Origin: Scleroderma bovista
Taxonomy: Eukaryota; Basidiomycota; Agaricomycetes; Boletales; Sclerodermataceae
DNA: 44,014 nt
Direction: 5' to 3'
Assembly: GCA_037178675.1 (NCBI GenBank)
Contig: JAYMGJ010000195.1
Location: forward strand, 1 to 44,014
Shown piece by piece: positions 35,324 to 44,014 of this stretch (the stretch's first letter is position 1; each line of letters starts with the position of its first letter). A program made the translations under genes and the position numbers. The notes beneath the pieces were generated by a model. That model ran no database searches, was not told the origin of the DNA, and was given only the letters and a program-made list of their open reading frames with translations.

Positions 35324-37011
35324 CTACTCTGATCTACTTAAATTTGTGTTGTGTTGTAATAAGAGCATTCTTGATTTTCGTGTCTCAAGTGGCAGTTGAT
35401 GACTGTACATAATCTGCTTTCCTCGGGTTACAATATCATTCTGTATAGTATCAAGTATTGTGGCTAACTGAGGGTTAGCTCTGATCTGTTCAAGAGAATT
35501 CATACAATCATTAAATCTTCCACTCATTTCCAACCCAAAGTCAAGATGATGGTGAGTACCAGTTTTGTATTCCATAAGAATGGAGCAGATGGCGGTCCCT
35601 GCAAGAGCGAAAACCACATCTAGTTGAGTGCCATCACCCAAATATTCCTCTAGATTCCCTCCATGAGATGAAAATACTGTGTGTAGGATAATCACGACAA
35701 GGGCCGGGTGACTTGGAATGCGATTGCTGTTGTAATCCAAAAGGAAGTAGCTGAGGTCCAACAAAAGATGCGTGACTATCGTGCATTTGGAGCACAGATC
35801 TTCCCTCAGAGAAACCGACAATGGAGAGAGGAGCCTGAAGGCAGATGGCACAAGAATTTCAGCAGTGTTCTTGAATGCAAGACAAACAGTGCTGAATAGA
35901 TTTGATAAAGATCGGTATATAGTGCTGTAGTTCTTATCGACCCAATGCTCAGCCTCTTCTGAAACAATGGGTTATTGCAATTGTAAGTAACATAATGCAG
36001 CTATTCACCATTGTTCCTGATTTGTTTGCAAGCTGCATTAAGCATCGATCTCCATGCCATCTCTGGTCGTTGCTTGTCAGTCGGGAAGGGATTTTCCAGG
36101 AGGATTAGCGATTTGAGTTCGCTTTTTGCTTGCGATGCGATCAACGAGTCCAAACTTGATGGTAATCTCTGTTGGCCCATTGGTGCCGCTGGTTCGTGCC
36201 GCATTGTGCTGCTGGAGGAGGATGGGCCAGAAGGCCCTGGAGGCAGGGCACTTTGGATAGTGGGAGTGCGGGGAAGCGATCGGAGCAGGCGATCACATGA
36301 AACTTTTGAGATACCTGTAGATCTGTTCATTGACTAAAGCAAGGAGTGAGTCAATTACTTCAAAAGTGAGAGAAAATGACATACATGTATAACCTGGTGG
36401 TCTCCACGAGATAACGATTCATCTTCATGAGGGGGCGTGAAAGCTGCCACAATGCGCACTCGGGGATATGGGGCTGTATCACGGTGGCGATCATACATTG
36501 GCTCAAGCTGTTGGTAAAGAGCATCCCCCCCTGGAAGCACCGAGGGGCGGTGATGCAGGACACCCATTTCTGTTGTCTGATCGAGAACCCGGCCACTTAG
36601 ATGCTGAGATACGAGCGGGTCGTCATAGTAGAAGTTTGGATTCGGCACATGAGGTGACTGTTGGTAGTAATCAAATGGTGCTGCTTGCTGGATTGGATTC
36701 GGTGGGTTCTGCAATGCCATCGGATGCGCTGATGATGGCTGTCGTGGCTGGTCTGTTGCATGGCCTACCTGAGTCGCCTCAGGATGTACGATCGCATGCA
36801 TCGACAACATGGGTGGAGGCTGTGGTTGGTCTGCAGGAAGACCAAGCTGATCTGCCATCGGCTGCAAGCCGACGTTGAGGCCTGACCCTCGACCTGGCTT
36901 TGGGGCGGTCTGACAATGCGATTAGGTGCAGATCTGAAGCAAATACAACTGGCTTACATTTCGTCCTCTACAATGTGTGTGACCTGTCTGAGGAGGCTGA
37001 GAAGGGTTCAT
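35324..37011 (-). CDS. DUF6532-like agaricomycete protein, function unknown
   Basis: Model: exons 36958-37011, 36385-36909, 36009-36333 and 35324-35958, 1539 nt, 512 aa with consistent phases. Residues 1-200 are disordered and rich in Pro, Gln, His and Met. From about aa 240 a helical domain begins (SELKSLILLENPFPTDKQRPEMAW) and continues through FSTVCLAFKN, YNSNRIPSHPALVVIILHTVF and FALAGTAICSILMEYKTGTH. This pattern, including the EYKTG segment and a predicted buried helix before it, resembles the DUF6532 domain that is expanded in mushroom-forming fungi and often linked to transposon-rich regions. The assignment is by eye and needs a profile search. There is no catalytic motif to suggest a reaction. 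The gene lies 244 bp from the next minus-strand gene and about 1 kb from the Plavaka remnant. Confidence 0.72.
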
Positions 37012-37254
37012 CGTGGATTGGTATCAACATCAATGCGCGGTTTGCACACTCTTTGTCCTCTCAAGTGATGTGACAATGAACCTCGATTTAGACTTCGAGA
37101 ACATCAGGGCATGAGGAGCGGTGAAGCTCTGGTTTACATATCAGATTTGTACATAAATCTGGGGGAATACAGGAAACGTGTACTACGCGTTGCAAGGGGA
37201 TGAGAAAATAGATCTGATGTAACAACTACAACTTGCCGATTGTCCTTCCTTCAC

Positions 37255-37697
37255 CTAGTCTTCGGATGGAAGCTGGTGCACGAGGTGATTCAGATGATCA
37301 TCGATAGCGGAAAATTTCAAGATGTTGTCATCGTAAATGCAAAGGAGTTGCTCGCGCTCTGCATGGACTTCGGCGCTGGTGTCCAGTGAGAGTAAGGACT
37401 CGAATAGCTCGAGGTCCTGAGAGGTACCATCCAAACTCTCCTTCTTCTCCTTCTCAAAACCCTCCATAAGTGAGAGCTGCCTCTTAAGCTCCTCGATCTT
37501 CCATGCTGTAGCAAGGAGGCTCAGGCGCTGATATTCCTGGTGGGCCTCTTTGGTGAGGATCGCTTTCTTCAATAGGGGTTGAGATAAATGAGTCATTTCA
37601 TGGGAAACAAATTCGCTAGACTAGAACATTTGTTAGTAAAGAGCACTCTTTACAACTGAATTAAGCGTACCCCAATCATATCTGTCCCTTGTCTCAT
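37255..37697 (-). CDS. Small helical, charged protein, unknown
   Basis: Two exons (37671-37697 and 37255-37620) give 130 aa starting at MRQGTDMIG. The protein is largely helical and charged, with Leu-rich heptad-like segments (AWKIEELKRQLSLMEGFEKEKKE, about aa 60-85), so a short coiled coil is likely. The frame continues upstream of the ATG (CRCVFGSEDPAYKETLATM), so an additional 5' exon may exist; this would add a Cys pair. No family was recognised. It could be a remnant of a larger gene cut by the neighbouring transposon. Confidence 0.5.
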
Positions 37698-38377
37698 GGT
37701 TGCTAAAGTCTCCTTGTAAGCAGGGTCTTCACTGCCAAAGACACAGCGACAAGAATAGGGCTGGAATTGACGGCCGGAAATGGGCCTCTGTGGTGATGCT
37801 GACTCTGATCATCGCTTTTCTTTGGGCGCCTTAACTAAGAAACTCCTTTGTGAAGGTGGCGAGGTGCAGTAACTTGATAGTTCAAAGGATACAGAAGTCC
37901 CACTGGACTTTGAAGTGGGGGTTGACGGTGACAACATTAAGGAAGGCATGTCAGAATCGGAAGACATACAGGTTCGCTACAAGTTCGCAAGTCAAACACG
38001 TAGTGGTCATAGTTTGAAGGACTTAACAATTTTGCAGCTGCCAGCAAGTACTACTGTAGCAATATGGGTGACGACCCTCTGCTGGTATTCAACGAGAGCT
38101 TGTAAGGTTTCACTTTCTCTGCTTAGGAGTCCAATAACTCACCTTGACCTTCCTAGCCCTGGACATATATCCTGTCCAGGTTGCAAAGCCGTATTTCCAA
38201 CAGCTGATCATGTTGTAGATCATCTCAATAGTGATACATCGTGCTGGCCTGAAGACTTGCGCTTGAAGACATTAGCACCACCCCCCGCCTTTGTCCGTGG
38301 CCCGACAAGATCACAGGTACAAAGCTTGACTTATGGGACATTTCACCCCAAGTCAGGATACATCTTTGGTTCCGCTC

Positions 38378-38765
38378 TGTAACGGTCTAACTTTTTATCT
38401 TATCTAATCTACGATTAGATGTCATCTTATCTTATCGTACCGTAGCATCTTATCTAGTGCATCTTATCTGTAGGTCTGTCTAGACTACAGCCTCGTGCTG
38501 TACATGCTGTATCCCTTGATGTCATTAGCATAGCCTTACCACAGGATGGCAGCTGTGCTCACTGCCTCAAACAGCATACAGCCTCATGGATAGCCTTGCA
38601 CAGGACACGTGTAGTGTAGTATATATACTGCTGCAATCCAGCACCCAGAGGCTCCCCATTCGAGCTCTCTTTGGGTTTTCGCTCTAAGACGCTTGGCTCC
38701 TACTTCCTCCTCAGAGTCTCAACGTGTGGTAGTTCTTTGGGTTGTTTGCCCTTAGGGTTGTCTCA
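38378..38765 (+). repeat. 388-bp solo LTR inserted in the transposase
   Basis: The insert starts TGTAACGG and ends TTGTCTCA (TG...CA ends) and is flanked by identical 5-bp duplications CGCTC at 38373-38377 and 38766-38770. Removing it together with one duplication restores the transposase reading GYIFGSAPNLFEQM in frame. It contains an AT-rich block of repeated TCTTATC motifs near its left end and a TATATATA-type sequence near 38620. There is no internal retrotransposon sequence, so it is a solo LTR left by recombination between two LTRs. Its terminal sequence differs from the LTR at 7072. Confidence 0.92.
38384..38475 (+). repeat. TCTTATC-rich block in the solo LTR
   Basis: The words TATCTTATCT, ATCTTATCTTATC and ATCTTATCT recur at short, irregular spacing. 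Clustered short motifs of this kind are common in LTR promoter (U3) regions. Confidence 0.6.
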
Positions 38766-39358
38766 CGCTCCAAACCTCTTCGAACAAATGCAACAGAACG
38801 AATTCGAGTATCGCCGCCTTCACAATGCATATTACCCTTTCAAAGATCAAGCAGAGTGGGAGCTAGGACGGTTCATATGTCAGAGTGTTTCAGCTAGCAA
38901 TGCTGAGTGCTTTCTTAAGCTTCAATGGGTATGTACACATATTTTCAAATTAGCTATGATTTTGAATCTACTCAACAAAGTTCAATGATCGACAGCCTTC
39001 TTTCAAGGACAAGAAACACTTGTATGAATGGATGGAGTCTTTACCACAGGGAACGCCGTGGCATTGCACGGAAATTGCACTCTCTGGCTACACGTCAGTT
39101 CATCCAATCTACCTGATTTGGTGTGACGGATTAGAAGTGATCAAAATGATATTCAGCAACCCTATATTTGCCAAGATGATGACTTACGATCCCCATGTCG
39201 TGTCTGTAGACGGACAACGGGAGTATGGCAAGTTTTTCTCTTCCAAATATGCTTGGGCATTACAGGTATAATCACACAGTCAGTTTGAATGGAATCATAC
39301 TCACCCATGTAAAGGACTTACTTCCCGAAGGCGCCACAATTATTCCTGTCATGGCCGC

Positions 39359-41429
39359 TGTCACGCACCAAACAGGTTTGGTACAGTGAACATGGAAGAT
39401 AACACCTATATCGAATGATCCTTATGCGAAGGATAAGCACAACGGACCCTCATCGTAGCCATCTATCGCACAAGAAGACTATCCTGATGCGAGAGATGAA
39501 TGCCAATGCAGACAGTCATCTATTGCACGAGAACCGCCAAGAAGCAGAAGAAACTGAAGGAATAACGTCAATTGTGGTATGAGAAAGGAATGCAAACGGT
39601 CAAAGAAGCCGAAGAATTGATGGAGAAACGAAGGAGAAAGAGAAGAAATGATTTTTAGCGCCCAAACGTCATTTTTAGGCGCCCAGTGCCGGCATTCCGA
39701 TATTTTGAATAGCTCCGTCGTTTCTGAAGCTATCAGGCACGTGACCATACCATCAGAGAGCCTAGAACGTGGTCTATCTGCCTGTCAAGTTCCGATGCAA
39801 ATCTGTTCATTTCCCACGGAGATATTCCCCCCGCAATCCAGACGTTCGCTTCATTGCTCACTATGGAGTCCGTATTTTCTCTGGATCATTTCTCCACTAT
39901 TGCTGCAAATCTCCACTATGTCCTGCTCTTAGGACAGCCTCTCCCAGAGTTCCTGTGCACTGCCTGGCACATATCTTCCCAGCCTGCTCCCTCAGTCCCT
40001 CTCGTTCTCGGTCAGCGCGTTCTCCTCGTCAGTCCTGTGTCAAGGACGTACTTTGGTCATCTTAGGTCTATTGTCAAGCTTGAGAAGTCTTCTCTGGTCG
40101 TCTCTGTGTCCCCTGAGCCCTCAGCCTATGGTCCCTTCCTCCCAGATACTTGCCATGTCCATCTTCCTCTGTCGTTCGTCTCACTTCCCTGGATGTGTCG
40201 AATTCAGTACTCTATCCGCTTCCCTACTTTCAGACGACGTCCCCCAGCACCATGACAGTTATTCCCCCCACTTTATAGTGCTATTAGGAAGAAGAACCCT
40301 CTCTCGTTCTTTCCCAGAAGAGAGCTCGTCAAGGGAGCCCATGGTTGTGCTTCAGCAGCGCTAGAACACATGCACTATACCTTAGTGTATGCTGACCCCC
40401 CAAAAAGACCTCTGGACCCCTGGTACCCTTCTTGTGGCTGTTTTGTCTCGGATCAATCCCCCTATTAATCTCAGATCTTCCCCATTGTTGTCCCATCAAA
40501 TTCCTGATGGTACACAGCCCCCCATCAAACTTCTTAGGCTGTGCATCAATGACTCCTTCTGCTGTGCAGTGACTCATCCCTTGCTTACTGATGCTCTCTT
40601 GTCATCAGTATTACTCTATCCCTTTCGCATTTTTGGTATATTACTCAGCTGATGACTCACTCCCTTACCAATCAATCTTGTCATGCAGCTTACTCATTCC
40701 TTTACTCAGCAGCTTATTCATGCTTCCTATGCTTACTCATTCCTGCTTATCCCTTGCTTACTGATCGCTTACAAACCCCTTACAAAGCTCTTACCAATCC
40801 CTTACCAATCCTTGACAAATTCTGCTTACTCCCTTCTCTTTTTGTACTTTAATGCTGTGCCCCCCCATGTATTTAAACCCCTGGGCTCAGCCCAGTGAAA
40901 AGACCCAATTGCACGAAATTATCCCTCTCTCAGACTCTCTCAATCAGTATCCCTTCAGTCTTTGAGTCCTTGTAGGCTTCAGTGAAGGTCTAAAGGCTCA
41001 ATATTGTCAAGTTTATCCAAGTTATTCAAGATCTATTCTTTATACTAGGCTCAAGCGGAGTCTAGGCTTCATACCAGTCAATCTTCCTTGCCTCTGGACA
41101 TCAGAGGCATCCCTGCCCCTTTGCTGCACCAACCTCTAGGTGTAGTATCGCTACTTCAGTCCCTGTCAGCCCAATCCCCGCTTTGACACTTCCTAGGCTT
41201 TAGGAAGAGTCCAGACCCCTATCCCCTTCGTCTTCTATTACTCCTGTACCCCAGGAGTATCCTGTATCACTGTCTGCATCACCCTGTTGGTGTAGATCCC
41301 CTTCCCCCCTCCTCAGCACATCCTCTCTGGACACCACGGAGGTAAACCACCACTCGCACATTTTCGTAGTCCTTTGTTGGTGTTGTGTTTGGGTTATTAC
41401 TCCGACCCAAATCCACACTTTGACTCACA
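39359..41429 (+). mobile_element. Insert of about 2.07 kb in the transposase, possibly a solo LTR
   Basis: Transposase similarity stops after ATIIPVMA (about 39355) and resumes with ASDKTVVT (about 41430). The intervening DNA has no transposase-like or other recognised coding sequence, although several short frames exist. Candidate ends are TGTCACGC and CTCACA. A TATTTAAA box at 40870-40877 is followed by a Pro/Leu-free, pyrimidine-rich leader, and the stretch at 40670-40850 is a low-complexity TTACTCATTCC-like tract. These features suit a large LTR, but matching 5-bp flanks were not found (GCCGC on the left, CTGCA on the right), so the class and exact ends are uncertain. Confidence 0.55.
40870..40877 (+). 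promoter_or_regulatory. TATA-like box inside the 2-kb insert
   Basis: TATTTAAA is followed by CCCCTGGGCTCAGCCCAG, which includes a small inverted repeat (TGGGCT/AGCCCA). This layout is common at the U3-R border of LTRs. The assignment is by inspection only. Confidence 0.4.
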
Positions 41430-42888
41430 CTGCATCTGACAAAACAGTGGTCACTAGCCATGCTGGCAACCTTGAAATGCACCCGCTGTTCCTCACTACC
41501 AGTAACATCCAATCTGATGTATGCATGAAGGCTACTTCCCATGCTTGGAGCCTGGCTGCATTTATGCCAATCCCGAAATTCAACGTTCATCCTGATTATC
41601 AAATGATTCTGCAAGCCAGAGTCTGGCACAAGTGCATGGATATTGTATGTGCCAATCTCAAAGTCGCAGCTCGTACTGGCGTGTACACACCCAATTCTGA
41701 TGGGCACCTTCGCTATTGCTTCACACCACTCGTCGCTTACACTGCCGATCTCCCGGAACAGCAGATGATTTCAGGTGCTTCCCATGGCTCTTCCCCTGTC
41801 ACTCTCGCAAAGGTCCAAGACTTTGGCGATGGCACACTCCACCCCCCTCAAGATGTAAAGCACATACTTCAGATGCTGTTCGAAATTTGTTAAGAAGTCG
41901 ACCCTTGGGATGTGCACGCATTTCAGAAGAAGTGCAAAGAACAGGGCCTTTTAGGTGTTCACCTACCCTTCTACAGAAACTGGTTTTTCACGGATCCCTC
42001 CATCTTCCTTGTCCCTGAACTGCTTCACGCATGCCACAAGTTTTTTTTCAACCACATTTTAAAGTGGTGCAAAGAGGTCGTTGGAACTAGGGAACTCGAT
42101 GCTCATTACAAGTCGATGCACAAGCGTGTCAGCATACGCCACTTTACGTCCGGTGTATCCCATGTTCAGCAAATGACAGGAAGAGAGTACCATGAAATCC
42201 AACGCACCATTGTTGCCGTTATTGCTGGTGCAGCTCCTCCCGGTTTTGTGAGGGCTATCCGAACTCTTATTGAGTTCATTTATCTTGCACAGAATCCTGT
42301 TCACACCGAAAGTTCAATCAGAAACATGGTCAACGCGCTTCAGTCCTTCCACGCCCTCAAGCATTTTATTACGGAAGCTGGAGAACGAAGATGGGTGTAA
42401 GGACTGATTTCAACATCCCAAAGCTCAAATTGTTTCAAAGCTTTGCGAAAGCGATCAAAACCGTTGGCACCCTCCCGCAGTTTACTGCTGACGTTTGCGA
42501 ACGGCTCCTCATCACTCATTGCAAGCAGACTTTTGAATGGACATCTCGCAACCGCAACTTTACAGAGCAAGTTGTCTGTATCCTCAACCGCGAAGAGAGG
42601 ATGCGCTTGTTCAACCTGTACTCACTGATGCGATCGCATGACGTCTCCATGATCAACACTGTTACTGATCTCGAGCAATCATATGTCACCTATGTTGACC
42701 CTGCTCTATCTTGGGTCCAAGAGGTTCTTCCCGGTGAACAAATATGTCTGATAAGACCACATCCCATATGTAACCACTTCATTAAAGGCGTCCTCTGCGA
42801 GGATTCCCAAGCTGCATTTAACCTCACTGTGAAACCTGACTCATCGCGTCTCACCCCCAGTGAAAACTGGCTATTACCTAGTATGATG

Positions 42889-43285
42889 TGGTGTGACAAG
42901 ATATGACTTATATGGACTTAATGAAAAACTCAGATGTGGTCACATTGGATCACACTGGGTCATACCATGAGACTGACGTAGTATGCTGGGGCATGACCCT
43001 GTATTACAATATATCATTTTTTTTTGTATAATCATACCCACGCATATCTGGTCATATCCTGGTGTGCTGCTATGCATCTTGTGCAATATGCTCACATATG
43101 ATGTGATATTATGAGGTCACACCCACTCATATTTGGTAATATTCAGTCACTGCTCGCGCTGTGCAGATATGGATATGCTCATAAATGACAGTATATTACA
43201 TTCTAATATATAGGCATATCTAGCAGGATGCAGGGTATGCATACATGGATGTATACGGGTAATAAAAATGCTTCAGAGAAGTGAC
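42889..43285. other. AT-rich non-coding stretch after the transposase remnant
   Basis: Similarity to the transposase ends near 42888 and AT-rich DNA follows with recurring CATAT, GGTCATA and TCACACTGG-like words and a poly-T run near 43017. This could be the degenerate subterminal region of the transposon or another insert. No gene is seen. Confidence 0.45.
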
Positions 43286-43289
43286 ACGA

Positions 43290-43460
43290 GCTGTGGTGGT
43301 GGCCACGGAACTCGTTGTTGTCGTAGTGCATGTGTGCTGTGGTGGTGGTGGTCACAGCACTCGTCATCATCGTCACACGTGCATGCATGCTGCGGTGGTG
43401 GCCATGGAACTTGTCATTGCTGTCATTGTTGCGCATGCATGCTGTGGTGGTGGGCTATAT
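43290..43460 (+). repeat. Minisatellite of about 46-53 bp units, about 3.5 copies
   Basis: GCTGTGGTGGTGG-like starts occur at 43290, 43336, 43389 and 43441, each followed by a GGCCAYGGAACTYGTCATTG-like segment and ending in GCATGCATGC-type junctions. The copies are imperfect. The long plus-strand ORFs here (Cys/His/Trp/Val-rich) arise from the repeat and are not called as genes. Confidence 0.75.
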
Positions 43461-43862
43461 ACCCACCATCATCGTCGAGATCGCTGAGTGGATGGGTAAG
43501 ATGCTCACAAATAGTGGCCATCAGATGCGATTATCAGTCGCGAAGACAGTGTATGCAGATAGAGAGAGGGGAAGCGGAGGGTCATAGAGTGACATTGTGC
43601 TTTATTCTCGGTTTGGCAGCAGACGGAAATCCATTGAGTTGTTCCCACCTTCTTCTGCTCCCGGTGTCCCCCTGCTGTGCCGAGGATTCTGCTATGATGC
43701 CATTCGCACTGAATGTTGTTGTCAGCAAGGTGGCAGTGGTCCTCCTGGGAATGTGGCAGTCTGACCGTGCGCAGAATCGTGTTGGCCTTGCAGGTTTGCC
43801 CGACATCGTCACATATAGAGGTGTTTCTGTATGCATTGCCAAGACTTTGGAGAGAGAAGGGC

Positions 43863-44012
43863 TCAGTTTAGACTAGGAAGGCCCTCATTAGCCATACTGG
43901 GGCCAGTGCCCTCATTGACAGTGCCCCGATAATGCTCAAATAGAGCTATGTTTTCTTCTTCAGTGATGTACAATGTGAGCACCTCTTCCATTGTGACCCA
44001 TGCCTTGACACT
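43863..44012 (-). CDS. C-terminal fragment of an unidentified protein, cut by window edge
   Basis: An open minus-strand frame enters from the right edge and ends at the TGA at 43863-43865, with 49 codons visible, including EEVLTLYITEEENIALFEHY. It has a natural amino-acid composition and no stop. It is too short to identify, and it could also be a chance frame or the start of a short ORF at its internal ATG. The region 43470-43862 to its left shows nothing recognisable. Confidence 0.35.
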   Translation of the reverse strand, partial: SVKAWVTMEEVLTLYITEEENIALFEHYRGTVNEGTGPSMANEGLPSLN

Positions 44013-44014
44013 TG

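Larger units (their letters stand above)
38100..42888 (+). pseudogene. Plavaka-type (CACTA-related) transposase, multiply disrupted
   Basis: Pieces of a fungal Plavaka transposase lie in order: a zinc-finger-like CPGCKAVFPTADHVVDHLNSD (about 38180-38245), GYIFG interrupted by a solo LTR, NLFEQMQQNEFEYRRLHNAYYPF, WELGRFI, then after an intron WHCTEIALSGYTSVHPIYLIW and LPEGATIIPVMA near 39350. A roughly 2-kb insert follows, then SDKTVVTSHAGNLEMHPLFL, RYCFTPLVAYTADLPEQ, DPSIFLVPELLHACHKFFF, GVSHVQQMTGREYHEIQRT, TDFNIPKLKLFQSFAKAI and VDPALSWVQEVLPGEQ. Defects are two insertions, an in-frame TAA at 41891-41893 and a frame change near 42390; the C-terminus is lost after about 42888. Two introns (about 38932-38997 and 39269-39316) still have proper borders. 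The terminal inverted repeats were not found. Confidence 0.85.

Noticed and set aside
38158..38180. An 8-bp inverted repeat CCTGGACA/TGTCCAGG in the transposase zinc-finger codons.
   Set aside because: It is short, lies within coding sequence and is likely to be chance.
43268..43876. A 202-codon plus-strand ORF rich in Cys, His and Gly at the right end.
   Set aside because: Its first third is the translated minisatellite and the rest has no recognisable features, so it is treated as a chance frame.

Overview
The window looks like nuclear DNA of a filamentous agaricomycete fungus, most likely close to Rhizoctonia/Ceratobasidium. The evidence is dense genes with many GT-AG introns of about 45-65 nt, a NACHT-WD40 incompatibility-type protein, a DUF6532-like protein, a basidiomycete hybrid histidine kinase and a Plavaka-type transposase. 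Family names rest on motifs recognised by eye. Most spliced models were rebuilt by hand, and where their total coding length is a multiple of three this is stated.

Layout. 1-7364: a Ty3/gypsy chromovirus entering from the left edge (gag-protease, RT-RNase H, integrase-chromodomain, an extra third ORF, polypurine tract, 3' LTR), broken by a nonsense codon and two frame changes. 7550-8758: ALG5, dolichyl-phosphate glucosyltransferase, starting only 185 bp after the LTR. 9099-13238: a NACHT ATPase with five nearly identical WD40 repeats. 13685-14844 (minus): SNIP1/Pml1-like FHA splicing factor. 15151-17362 (minus): Yrb2/RanBP3-like Ran-binding protein. 17582 to about 19720 (minus): a hybrid histidine kinase whose kinase part is decayed while its receiver domain is intact. 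20763-24346: Snt2-like BAH/PHD/SANT chromatin protein. 24548-28422 (minus): Doa4/USP8-type deubiquitinase with a rhodanese domain. 28770-31398: ADIP-like coiled-coil protein with one apparent single-base deletion. 31517-34134 (minus): phenol-2-monooxygenase-like flavoprotein. 35324-37011 (minus): DUF6532-like protein. 37255-37697 (minus): small helical protein. About 38100-42888: a dead Plavaka transposase carrying a 388-bp solo LTR with a perfect 5-bp target duplication, plus a second insert of about 2 kb. 42889-44014: AT-rich DNA, a short minisatellite and the end of an unidentified ORF.

The core genes (ALG5, SNIP1, Ran-binding protein, Snt2, deubiquitinase) are housekeeping and do not form one pathway. 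They sit between two transposon-rich flanks. The accessory content is the NACHT-WD40 gene, the decaying sensor kinase, the DUF6532-like gene and the nested transposons. I found no clearly undescribed multi-gene system. The best leads are the stand-alone receiver remnant, the third ORF of the chromovirus, the homogenised WD40 repeats and the nested insertions in the Plavaka element.
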